57,550 nucleotides of DNA, from contig DAINBU010000014.1 in assembly GCA_036732755.1 (NCBI GenBank), positions 1 to 57,550 on the forward strand, given 5' to 3'. The DNA is from DASRRB01 sp036732755. GTDB taxonomy: Bacteria; Planctomycetota; B15-G4; SIAN01. Position 1 is the first letter of the stretch. The number at the start of each line of letters is the position of its first letter. Positions 1-7,145 of the stretch are shown here, piece by piece. A model generated the notes under the pieces. That model made no database searches and was not told the DNA's origin. It saw nothing but the letters and a program-made list of their open reading frames with translations. Made by a program: the position numbers and the translations under genes.

Positions 1-157
1 GCGGAGGAGAAAAAGGTCGAGGGACGGGACGCCGCGTGAGGCGGTCGACCACGGAGCTGCTGCGAGTCGTATTCGAATGCGCCGAGCGCAGCGAGCCCCC
101 CGTCCATCTTTGGTCTGGGCGAGCGTGTCCCGTACATCGAGCCTTTTTCTCCTCCGC
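1..157. repeat. Imperfect inverted repeat at the window edge
   Basis: Bases 1-16 (GCGGAGGAGAAAAAGG) are the exact reverse complement of bases 142-157. The match extends less perfectly to about 1-30 against 127-157, with one inserted base and a few mismatches. The arms enclose about 96 bases with no convincing gene. It could be a large stem-loop or the ends of a small non-autonomous element cut by the window edge. Bases 158-258 show nothing recognisable. Confidence 0.5.
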
Positions 158-258
158 CCCTTCACCCGCCCTCGCCCGTCGCGCGCTCCATCACGAAGCC
201 TTCTCCCCGCGGCCTCTTCACCCCCGTTCTCGACGTCCGCTCCAGTTACCAGCCGCGG

Positions 259-939
259 TCACGGGAAGGGCGTGATCTCGATGGTCTTGAACTCGATGGG
301 CGTCCCCTCCGACTGCAGGAGGACGTGCCCCTCGTTCGGGACGGCGCGGCGGCCGAAGTTCACGAGCTCGCCGTTGACGACCAGGATGACGTTGCCGTCG
401 ATCGACGTGATCTCGTAGCGGTTCCACTCGCCGAGCGGCTTCTCGACGCCGGCGAGGTGCTTCACGTTGATCTTCGCGGATGGATTCCTGCGCGTGTCGT
501 CGACCTCGAGCGTGGCGCCCTCGATGAGCCAGAAGTCGCCGGCGTTGCCGCTCTCCAGCTGCGCCTCGACGCTGTAGGGCCACACCTTGTCGCCGCGCTG
601 CATGTGGATCAGGACGCCGCTGTTGCCCGCCTTCTCCGGCCAGCGCCACTCGACCACGAGGAAGTAGTTCTTGAAGGTCTTCTCGGTGCGCAGGTACCCG
701 GCCGGCGTCCCCGTGCAGCGGATCACGCCGTCCTTCACCGACCAGGTCTTCGCGGGATCGGCGCCGTCGGGGAGGTACTGCACCCAGCCCGCCAGGCTCT
801 TGCCGTCGAAGAGCGCGACCTTCGTCCCGCCCGCCGCCGGCACCGACTTCGGGACGGACGTCGCGTCCGCGGCGCCCCAAGCCAGCGCGAGCAGCCCGGC
901 CGCCACGGCGGCGCTCCCGATCCACGCGAGTCGCTTCAT
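259..939 (-). CDS. Secreted DUF1080 (3-keto-disaccharide hydrolase-like) protein
   Basis: This 226-residue protein has an N-terminal signal peptide (MKRLAWIGSAAVAAGLLALA, cleavage near residue 25), so it is probably periplasmic. The rest is one DUF1080 domain, recognisable from the early 'ALFDGKSLAGW' segment, the 'NSGVLIHMQRGD' segment and the C-terminal 'GHVLLQSEGTPIEFKTIEI' segment, a jelly-roll concanavalin-like fold. Family members bind or cleave glycans, including 3-keto-glucosides, and are highly expanded in Planctomycetota. The substrate here cannot be read from the sequence. The ATG start follows GGAGGGAACG, a good ribosome binding site. The gene stands alone; a 32-bp tandem repeat lies upstream. 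Confidence 0.85.
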   Translation of the reverse strand: MKRLAWIGSAAVAAGLLALAWGAADATSVPKSVPAAGGTKVALFDGKSLAGWVQYLPDGADPAKTWSVKDGVIRCTGTPAGYLRTEKTFKNYFLVVEWRWPEKAGNSGVLIHMQRGDKVWPYSVEAQLESGNAGDFWLIEGATLEVDDTRRNPSAKINVKHLAGVEKPLGEWNRYEITSIDGNVILVVNGELVNFGRRAVPNEGHVLLQSEGTPIEFKTIEITPFP

Positions 940-958
940 CGTTCCCTCCGTGCCGGCG

Positions 959-1080
959 GGGAGGCCGACGGCCTACCCGCCCGTTGAATCGGGAGGCCGA
1001 CGGCCTCCCCGCCCGTTGAATCGGGAGGCCGGCGGCCACCCCGCCCGTTGAATCGGGAGGCCGGCGGACCGGCCGCCCCG
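959..1080. repeat. 32-bp tandem repeat, about 3.8 copies, with internal palindrome
   Basis: Units begin near 959 (first unit partial), 991, 1023 and 1055 (last unit diverged). Each carries GGGAGGCC(G/A)... followed by a complementary GGCCTCCCC-type arm and then CGCCCGTTGAATC. Each unit could fold as a short GC hairpin. The array fills the gap between the 5' end of the DUF1080 gene and the 3' end of the PuuD-like gene, where a terminator would be expected, but there is no U-tract. Confidence 0.75.
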
Positions 1081-1097
1081 CCCCTGTGAAGTACGCG

Positions 1098-1739
1098 TCA
1101 GCTCGAGGCGCCGACCTTGTTCGAGGCGCGGATCGCCAGGTGGATCACCAGCAGCGAGATGAGGAAGCTCGCGCCGACCTGCATCCACTTGAACGCCATC
1201 TGGTTGTTGGACGCCACCATGCAGACGAGCATCGGCGCCGACAGGACCGTGTTGATGCGGGAGAAGAGCTTCGCGCGCGGCGGCAGGTGCTCTGGCGGCT
1301 TCTGCCCCTCCCGGGTCGCCTTGATCAGGATCTTCTGCGCCGGCCAGATCACGAACCAGACGTTGAACCACATGATCGTGCCGAGCAGCATGCCGGTCAT
1401 GATCCAGAGCGCGCGATCGGAGATCGAGTCGTCGATCGCGTTGCGGAGGTTCGGCTCCTTCATGTACTTCACGTAGAAGAGCACGAGACCGAACACGAAC
1501 GTGCTCATCGCCCCCCAGCGGAACCACCAGAGCGCCCGCGGCATGAGCTCCGGGTTCACCATCTTCTTGGTGGGCCCGTCGAGCTTTCCCTGGAACGGGA
1601 CGTTCACGAAGTTGAAGAAGTACAGCATCCCGATCCACGTGATCCCCGAGGCGATGTGCGCCCAGCGGAGCATCCCGTTGACCAGCGCCGTGATCTCGTA
1701 GTCGGGCGTGTCGGCCAGAAGCAGCGACAGCGAGTGCAA
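1098..1739 (-). CDS. PuuD-type urate-hydroxylase membrane domain protein
   Basis: The 213-residue protein has about five to six membrane helices and the 'LRWAHIASGITWIGMLYFFNF' type segment typical of the N-terminal membrane domain of PuuD (Urate_ox_N family). PuuD couples urate oxidation to the respiratory chain and carries a C-terminal cytochrome c domain. That domain is absent here: the chain ends just after the last helix and no CxxCH is present. Its activity is therefore uncertain and it may be a haem-linked membrane subunit of something else. I chose the TTG at 1739 because AAGGAG lies 7 bases upstream; an upstream GTG at 1784 has no such site. Confidence 0.7.
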   Translation of the reverse strand: MHSLSLLLADTPDYEITALVNGMLRWAHIASGITWIGMLYFFNFVNVPFQGKLDGPTKKMVNPELMPRALWWFRWGAMSTFVFGLVLFYVKYMKEPNLRNAIDDSISDRALWIMTGMLLGTIMWFNVWFVIWPAQKILIKATREGQKPPEHLPPRAKLFSRINTVLSAPMLVCMVASNNQMAFKWMQVGASFLISLLVIHLAIRASNKVGASS

Positions 1740-1746
1740 GTTCGAT

Positions 1747-1752
1747 CTCCTT
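1747..1752 (-). promoter_or_regulatory. Shine-Dalgarno site deciding a TTG start
   Basis: AAGGAG on the minus strand sits 7 bases before the TTG at 1739 of the PuuD-like gene, supporting that codon over the upstream in-frame GTG. Confidence 0.6.
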
Positions 1753-1982
1753 GAAGCGAAGGGAACGCTCAACCGACGTCGCACGGGGAGCGGGAACCGG
1801 CTCGGGCCCTGGCTGTGGAGGCCCCGCCGTTCCCGGAGCGATCGGCGCCTTCCCCGCCAGCGGTCGATCTGGGAGCGATTGGGAAGTCGGGATTGTTTCG
1901 CTCCGGCGTGCGGGTGTCAACTTCGCCCGAGCGCGCGTCCGCTAGTCTCATCCTCCCGCCCGACGCCGCAACGGAGCTTCGC

Positions 1983-2519
1983 GTGCCCGCCCGCCACTGG
2001 CTCTTCAAGTCGGATCCCGAGTCGTTCTCGTTCGACGACCTGCTGCGCGCGCCCGGCCGCACGACGCGCTGGGACGGGATCCGCAACGCGATGGCGCGCA
2101 ACTACCTGCGCGACCAGGTCGCCGAAGGTGATCGGATCTTCATCTACCACTCGAGCTCGGAGCCGAGCGCGATCGTCGGGATCGCCGAGGTGGTGCGCGC
2201 CGCCTACCCCGACGCGACCGCGCTCGCCGCGCGCGACCACCACTTCGATCCGAAGAGCAAGGCCGGCGCGCCCACCTGGTACGCCGTCGACATCCGGGCG
2301 GTCGAGCGCCTCGCGCGGCCCGTGACGCTCGAGGAGATCAAGGCCGACGCGGCGCTCGCGAAGATGATGCTGGTGACGCACGGCCGCCTCTCGATCCAGC
2401 CGGTCGCGCCGGAGCAGTGGAAAGGCGTGCTCGCCCTCGCGAAGCGGGCTTCGGGAAAGGCGTCGGCTAAGGCGCCGGCGAAGACCGCCGCCCAAGTGCG
2501 CGCACGCGGCGCGCGCTGA
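1983..2519 (+). CDS. EVE domain protein
   Basis: About 178 residues, beginning with the characteristic 'HWLFKSDPESFSFDDL' strand and continuing through 'WDGIRNAMARNYLRD', 'GDRIFIYHSS', 'IVGIAEV' and 'WYAVDIRAV'. These mark an EVE domain (thymocyte nuclear protein 1 / YTH-like PUA fold), a reader of modified nucleobases in DNA or RNA. The C-terminal 25 residues are Lys/Ala-rich and probably disordered. The GTG at 1983 is preferred: ACGGAG lies just upstream, the family starts at this Trp-Leu-Phe segment, and the upstream in-frame sequence is low-complexity. It is divergent from the PuuD-like gene across 243 bases and lies 23 bases before the ferredoxin gene. Confidence 0.8.
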   Translation: MPARHWLFKSDPESFSFDDLLRAPGRTTRWDGIRNAMARNYLRDQVAEGDRIFIYHSSSEPSAIVGIAEVVRAAYPDATALAARDHHFDPKSKAGAPTWYAVDIRAVERLARPVTLEEIKADAALAKMMLVTHGRLSIQPVAPEQWKGVLALAKRASGKASAKAPAKTAAQVRARGAR

Positions 2520-2542
2520 CGCGGCGCGAGAGGACCCGGACC

Positions 2543-2959
2543 GTGGGCGGCACGAACCCCTACCTCCAGCTCCCGACTCCGAAGCTGCCGGAGCGCAAGT
2601 ACTCCATCACCTTCCGCCACGAGGGCGGCGAGGCGGTGATCGAAGTCGACCCGGCAAAGCTCCCCTACGGCCGCGACGGACAGCCGGGCAGCCTCCTCGA
2701 CATCGCGCTCGCGCACGGGATCGCGCTCGACCATGCCTGCGGCGGAGTGTGCGCGTGCTCGACCTGCCACGTGATCGTGCGGGAGGGCGGCGCGTCGTGC
2801 AACGAAGCGACCGACGCCGAGAACGACCAGCTCGACAACGCCCCGGGCCTCACGCCGAAGTCGCGGCTCGGCTGCCAGTGCGTCCCCGACGGCACGTCGA
2901 ACCTCGTCGTCGAGGTCCCCGACTGGAACCGCAACCTCGTCCGCGAGGCGCATCATTGA
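2543..2959 (+). CDS. fdx: 2Fe-2S ferredoxin, adrenodoxin/Isc type
   Basis: This 138-residue cytoplasmic electron carrier has the cluster motif 'CGGVCACSTCH' (C-x5-C-x2-C; an additional Cys lies inside the motif) followed by 'LGCQC', giving the fourth ligand. Acidic surface segments ('DATDAEND'-like) are those expected for docking in the adrenodoxin/Fdx family used in Fe-S cluster assembly. It starts with a GTG 23 bases after the EVE gene. No other isc genes are nearby, so the partner is unknown. Confidence 0.85.
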   Translation: MGGTNPYLQLPTPKLPERKYSITFRHEGGEAVIEVDPAKLPYGRDGQPGSLLDIALAHGIALDHACGGVCACSTCHVIVREGGASCNEATDAENDQLDNAPGLTPKSRLGCQCVPDGTSNLVVEVPDWNRNLVREAHH

Positions 2960-2997
2960 TCAGCCGCGCGCGGATGCGCGCGTGGCCGTCGCCCGCG

Positions 2998-3189
2998 TCA
3001 GTTCCAGTCGATCCAGATCGAGAGCGCGAGGTAGAGCGCCGCGATCGCGGCGCAGCAGGCGAACCAGATCGCGAAGACCTTGAGCGCGCGGAAGTCGGCG
3101 GCGCGCTCCTCCGGCGAGCCGGGTGGCGGCTCGGCGTCGGGACGGTCGCGCGCCTCCCCGCCGGAGGACGGACGGCCTGCTTCGCTCAA
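2998..3189 (-). CDS. Small single-span membrane protein next to cytochrome oxidase genes
   Basis: The 63-residue product has a charged, Pro-rich cytoplasmic N-terminus and one C-terminal helix (about residues 37-60, 'LKVFAIWFACCAAIAALYL'). It starts at a TTG with AAGGGG about 8 bases upstream and lies 40 bases downstream of the oxidase subunit IV gene on the same strand. Its size, topology and position resemble small accessory or assembly proteins of haem-copper oxidases. I recognise no named family, so the role is inferred from context only. Confidence 0.55.
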   Translation of the reverse strand: MSEAGRPSSGGEARDRPDAEPPPGSPEERAADFRALKVFAIWFACCAAIAALYLALSIWIDWN

Positions 3190-3229
3190 ACGGAACGCCC
3201 CTTCGGGACGGCGCGCGGAACTGACGGGA

Positions 3230-3622
3230 CTAGCGGCTCTCGCTGCGCTCGGGCAGTTCGCCGTGCTTCTTCGCGTCGGTCGAGTGCTCGGAGTCGGGGT
3301 AGGCGCCGATCGCGAGGATCACGCCGAAGATCAGCGGCGCCGCCGCGATCACCCACATGAGCCGCTTCTCGAACTTGAGGTGCATGAAGTAGGCGGCGAC
3401 CAGCACGGCCTTGTAGAGCGCCATCACGACCAGGCCGACGCCCTTGAACATCCCGTTCTTCGTGACGATCGCGAAGACGACCTCGAGGACGGTCAGCACC
3501 AGCAGGACGAACCAGATCTTGAAGTAGGGCGGATGCTGGGCGGCGTGGTCACCGTCGCCGTGCGCGGACCCCTGTCCGGAGTCGTGGGCCGCTGGCGGCG
3601 GGTTCATGCTCTGCGTTTCCAT
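3230..3622 (-). CDS. Cytochrome c oxidase subunit IV family protein
   Basis: This 130-residue protein has a His/Gly-rich N-terminal tail of about 30 residues and then three membrane helices ('YFKIWFVLLVLTVLEVVFAI', 'VGLVVMALYKAVLVAAYFMHL', 'MWVIAAAPLIFGVILAIG'). The 'MALYKAVLVAAYFMHLKFE' segment is diagnostic of the prokaryotic COX4/CtaF-CyoD family, small structural subunits that help assemble the haem-copper oxidase. The ATG follows GAGGACGCACG. It lies 25 bases after the subunit III gene and is probably cotranscribed with it. Confidence 0.85.
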   Translation of the reverse strand: METQSMNPPPAAHDSGQGSAHGDGDHAAQHPPYFKIWFVLLVLTVLEVVFAIVTKNGMFKGVGLVVMALYKAVLVAAYFMHLKFEKRLMWVIAAAPLIFGVILAIGAYPDSEHSTDAKKHGELPERSESR

Positions 3623-3647
3623 CGTGCGTCCTCGCGCTCGTCCGTGC

Positions 3648-4244
3648 CTACAGCAGATAGATGAAGGTGAATACGAGGATCCAGATCAGGTCGACGAAGT
3701 GCCAGTAGAGGCCGACGTTCTCGATGAAGTTCGCGTTCGCCTTGGTGAGCTTCCCGGTCGAGACCTTGGCGAGCGAGAGCCCGAGCAGGATCACGCCGCC
3801 CAGGACGTGGCAGCCGTGGAAGCCCGTGATGCAGAAGAAGGTCGCGCCGAAGTTCCCGCTCGCGAGCGTGATCCCCTCCTCGACCAGGTTCGTGTACTCG
3901 TAGCACTGGCCGGCGAGGAAGAAGACGCCGCCGAGGAAGGTCCCGAAGAGCCAGCGCCAGCACGCGCGCCGGTCGTCCTTCTGGATCGCCTCGTACGACT
4001 TCACCATCGTGACCGAGCTGCAGATCAGGACGAACGTCATCAGCGCGGTGAAGTTGATGCCGAGGATGTGCTGCGGCACCGGCCAGCCGTCGTCGCCCAT
4101 GCGCTCGGCCGCGTAGACGCCGAGCAGGGCCGCGAAGCCCATCGCGTCGGAGCCCAGGAACAGCCACATCATGAGCTTGTCCCAGTGGGCGCCCAGCGGG
4201 CGCCGCTCGGACAGCAGGTGCTCTGCGACCACGGTCTGGCTCAC
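3648..4244 (-). CDS. ctaE: Haem-copper oxidase subunit III
   Basis: About 198 residues with five membrane helices, matching the short five-helix form of subunit III. Diagnostic segments are 'LMMWLFLGSDAMGFAALLG', 'FHGCHVLGGVILL' and the C-terminal 'LYWHFVDLIWILVFTFIYLL'. Subunit III supports assembly and proton uptake in aa3/caa3/bo3 oxidases. I prefer the GTG at 4244, which has AGGAG 8 bases upstream; another GTG at 4262 is possible. Subunits I and II would normally lie directly upstream, but a glycosyltransferase gene is there instead. Confidence 0.88.
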   Translation of the reverse strand: MSQTVVAEHLLSERRPLGAHWDKLMMWLFLGSDAMGFAALLGVYAAERMGDDGWPVPQHILGINFTALMTFVLICSSVTMVKSYEAIQKDDRRACWRWLFGTFLGGVFFLAGQCYEYTNLVEEGITLASGNFGATFFCITGFHGCHVLGGVILLGLSLAKVSTGKLTKANANFIENVGLYWHFVDLIWILVFTFIYLL

Positions 4245-4358
4245 GAACGCGGCTCCTGACACGCGCCCCGACGGGCGCCGGATGGAAGCGCGAGAGGCTA
4301 GCGGCGCGCGTCCCCGGAGCCAAGCCGGACGGCGGGCCGCGGACCGGTCACTGTCCGT

Positions 4359-5177
4359 TCATTGGACTGCGGGCGAGGCGCGCCGCGCGGCGTCGGGCGC
4401 CGACCACGGCCGGCGCGCGCACAGCCGCAGGAAGCGCCACGTGTCGGGCACCTTCCGGATGTGGCTCGCGCCCCCCTTGCGGTAGATCGTCCGGATCGGC
4501 ACCGACCCGATCCGGAAGCCGCGGCGCGCCGCCGCGACCAGCAGCTCCGATTCGGTCTCGAAGTGGCAGGTGGTGAGCGGGATCTCCCGCAGCACGGCGG
4601 TCGCGATCAGGCGGAAGCCGTTCTGCGTGTCGGGGATCTCCTGGCGCGCGAGGCGCGACAGCCACCACGACATCGCGACGTTGGTCGCGCGCCGCAGCCG
4701 CGGCATCAGCGCCAGGTCGGCGCAACGCGACCCCACCACGAACGGTACCCCCTCGGCGCGCGCGACCGCGAGGAAGGCCGGCACCTCGTCGGGGTCGTGC
4801 TGGCCGTCGCTGTCGATGGTCATCACCCAGTCGAAGCCCGCCGCGACCGCGTGGGCGAACCCGGCCCGGAGCGCGCCGCCCTTCCCGGTGCGGGGGATCC
4901 GGAGCACCTCGACCCCGGCGACCCGCGCGGCCAGCGCGGCGGTGTCGTCGTCGGAGCCGTCGTCGACGACCAGCGCCCGGTCGACGTGGCGGAGCACTCC
5001 CTCGACCACCTCGCGCACGGTCGCGCGCTCGTTGTGGGCCGGGAGCAACGCCAGCACGTTGCCGCGTGTCGGCGCGGGGCTGCGGCAGGCGCGGAACGGG
5101 TGGTCGACGTCGATGCGGAGGATCATCCGGCAGGGCCTGAGGCGCCGCAGCATACGGAGCGGCGGAACTCGTGCCAT
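4359..5177 (-). CDS. Family 2 glycosyltransferase (dolichyl-phosphate-mannose-synthase-like)
   Basis: This 272-residue enzyme has a GT-A fold: 'VLALLPAHNERATVREVV' near residue 41, 'ALVVDDGSDDDTAALA', the metal-binding 'TIDSDGQHDPDEVPAF' around residues 120-135, and 'QNGFRLI' around 185. It lacks the C-terminal membrane anchor of many DPM1-like proteins. GT2 enzymes transfer a sugar from a nucleotide donor to a lipid or glycan. Standing divergent from the acyl carrier protein gene, it may glycosylate the product of the adjacent fatty-acid/polyketide-like locus; that is inference. The start is not certain: ATG at 5177 is used, but an ATG 17 codons later also fits. Confidence 0.82.
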   Translation of the reverse strand: MARVPPLRMLRRLRPCRMILRIDVDHPFRACRSPAPTRGNVLALLPAHNERATVREVVEGVLRHVDRALVVDDGSDDDTAALAARVAGVEVLRIPRTGKGGALRAGFAHAVAAGFDWVMTIDSDGQHDPDEVPAFLAVARAEGVPFVVGSRCADLALMPRLRRATNVAMSWWLSRLARQEIPDTQNGFRLIATAVLREIPLTTCHFETESELLVAAARRGFRIGSVPIRTIYRKGGASHIRKVPDTWRFLRLCARRPWSAPDAARRASPAVQ

Positions 5178-5271
5178 GAACGATTCGTCACACTCGCGCT
5201 CGGTGGGAAACCGGTGGCGCCGCGCGATACCTTGATCACCTGAATCGACGCGCCTAACGTCTCCCCATCCC

Positions 5272-5550
5272 ATGAGCGAAGGCGCCGCCCTGACCCTCCG
5301 CGTCAAACAGATGCTCGTCCGGCAGCTCAACCTGAAGAAGAAGCCGGAGGAGATCGCCGACGATGCCGCCCTCTTCGGCGGCGAGTTCGACCTCGACTCG
5401 ATCGACGTCTTGGAGATCGTCGTCGGCATCGAGAAGGACTTCGGCGTCCGCATCGCCGACCGCGGCGTCGGCGAGAAGGTGATCCGGACGCCGGGCACGA
5501 TCGCGGCCCACATCACCGAGCAGGGTCGCACCCGCTCCGCGAGCCCATGA
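5272..5550 (+). CDS. Acyl carrier protein
   Basis: A 92-residue carrier protein with the phosphopantetheine attachment motif 'FDLDSIDVLEIV' (Ser43), preceded by an acidic helix I region. The 'GVRIADRGVGEKVIRTPGTIAAHI' C-terminal half is typical of discrete ACPs. It holds growing acyl chains as thioesters for the ketosynthases encoded nearby. It overlaps the FAD enzyme gene by 4 bases (ATGA), so the two are translationally coupled, suggesting that the FAD enzyme may act on ACP-bound or ACP-derived chains. It is distinct from a housekeeping fab-operon ACP by context. Confidence 0.88.
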   Translation: MSEGAALTLRVKQMLVRQLNLKKKPEEIADDAALFGGEFDLDSIDVLEIVVGIEKDFGVRIADRGVGEKVIRTPGTIAAHITEQGRTRSASP

Positions 5551-7145
5551 CCCGAGGCGAGAGCACGCTCCCGACGCGGCCGGTCGACACGCTGGTGATC
5601 GGGGCGGGCATCGGCGGCCTCGCCTGCGCGGCGAGGCTCGCGCGCGCGGGCCAGCGCGTGCTCGTCATCGACCAGCACTTCCTCGCCGGCGGCTACTGCA
5701 CGTCGTTCCGCCGGCGCGGCTTCACGCTCGACGCCTGCATCGACACGATCTGCGGCGCGCGCCCCGGCTCGCAGTTCTGGCGCGTGCTCGAGGGCTCCGG
5801 CGTCGCGGCGCGCGTCCGCTTCCTGCAGCAGGATCCGATCCGGGAGAACGTGTTCGGCGCGCTCTCGATCAAGATCCCCGGCGCCATGGACGCCTACGAG
5901 GCGGCGCTGGCGAAGCGGTGGAAGCGCCAGGCGCGCGGGCTGCGCGAGCTCTTCGCCGTCATGCGCGAGCTGCTGCAGGGCATGCTCATGGTGCCGGTCG
6001 AGCAGATCTGGAACGGCGGCGCCTTCGAGCGCGTCTTCCCGGCGCTCGCCCGCTGGAAGCGCGCGACCTGGCGCGAACTCCTCCAGCACTACGTCCACGA
6101 CGAGCTGCTGATCTCGGTCCTCTCCGAGCGCTGCTCGTACGTCGGGCTGCCGCCGTCGCGCGTCTCGGCGCTCTCCATGGCGACGATGTTCGTCTCCTAC
6201 TTCGAGGGCGGCACGTGGCGCGTCGAGGGCGGCTACCAGCGCCTCGCCGACGCCTTCGTCGCGTCGATCCGCGCCGCCGGCTCCGAGGTCGTGCTCGGCC
6301 ACCGCGTCGAGCGCCTCCTGGTCGAGAAGGGGCGCGTCGCCGGCGTCGCGCTCGCCGACGGCCGCGAGGTCCGCGCGAAGCGCGTCGTGAGCAGCGCCGA
6401 CGCGCGCGCCACCCTGCTCTCGATGCTGGGCCGCGAACGCCTCGCGCCGGAGTTCGTCGACGCCCTCGAGCGGCGCGCGCCGTCGCTCTCCTTCGTGGTC
6501 GTCCACGTCGGCGTGAAGCGCGACCTCTCCGGCCTCCCCTTCGTGCCGAGCATGGGCTACTTCCCGGGCGGCAGCGTCGAGCGCAGCTTCGACTTCGCGC
6601 GGCCGGTCGCCGACGACCCCGACGTCGGCATGGGGATCATCGTCCCGACCAACGTCGACAAGACGCTCGCGCCGCCCGGCCAGTCGATCCTCTCGATCCA
6701 CTACCTCTGCTCGGGCCGCGACCAGGGCGCGTCGCACGAGGCGCGCGCCTCCGCGCAGGCGAGCCCGGCCGCGACCGCCGCTGCCCGCGCCCAGAAGGAC
6801 GAGCTGGCGCGCACGCTGGTGCGGCGCGCCGAGGCGCTCATCCCCGGCATCCTCGACCACGCCGACTTCCTGAGCGTGGCGACGCCCCACACCATGTGGC
6901 GCTACACGCTGAACGACGAGGGCGCCGCGTACGGCTTCGAGCAGACGCCCGAGCGCTTCGCGCTGCTCGAGCAGCTGCGCGCGTCGCTGCCCGCGGGCCT
7001 GCACCTGTGCGGCCACTGGACCGACTGGGGCGGCGGCGTGGTCGCGGCGGCCTGCAGCGGCTTCGAGGAGGCGCGCCGCATCCTCAGTGCGGAGGCGCGC
7101 CGGCGGCGCGCGACCGCCGCAGCGTCCGCGCGCTCCCGACTTTGA
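5547..7145 (+). CDS. FAD-dependent phytoene-desaturase/CrtISO-like oxidoreductase
   Basis: This 532-residue protein has an N-terminal dinucleotide-binding motif 'VIGAGIGGLACAARLARAGQ' (about residues 12-31) followed by 'VLVIDQHFLAGGYCTSF', and a C-terminal FAD-closing segment 'LHLCGHWTDWGGGVVAAACSG'. These place it in the carotenoid desaturase/isomerase and retinol saturase superfamily. No phytoene synthase or other carotenoid gene is nearby, and it is fused by a 4-base overlap to an ACP gene, so a role in making or removing double bonds in an acyl/polyene chain is more likely than carotenoid synthesis. Its 3' end overlaps the convergent ketosynthase gene by 62 bases. Confidence 0.85.
   Translation: MTRGESTLPTRPVDTLVIGAGIGGLACAARLARAGQRVLVIDQHFLAGGYCTSFRRRGFTLDACIDTICGARPGSQFWRVLEGSGVAARVRFLQQDPIRENVFGALSIKIPGAMDAYEAALAKRWKRQARGLRELFAVMRELLQGMLMVPVEQIWNGGAFERVFPALARWKRATWRELLQHYVHDELLISVLSERCSYVGLPPSRVSALSMATMFVSYFEGGTWRVEGGYQRLADAFVASIRAAGSEVVLGHRVERLLVEKGRVAGVALADGREVRAKRVVSSADARATLLSMLGRERLAPEFVDALERRAPSLSFVVVHVGVKRDLSGLPFVPSMGYFPGGSVERSFDFARPVADDPDVGMGIIVPTNVDKTLAPPGQSILSIHYLCSGRDQGASHEARASAQASPAATAAARAQKDELARTLVRRAEALIPGILDHADFLSVATPHTMWRYTLNDEGAAYGFEQTPERFALLEQLRASLPAGLHLCGHWTDWGGGVVAAACSGFEEARRILSAEARRRRATAAASARSRL

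Noticed and set aside
5547..7145. Carotenoid phytoene desaturase in a pigment operon
   Set aside because: No phytoene synthase, GGPP synthase or cyclase is nearby; the gene is coupled to an acyl carrier protein.
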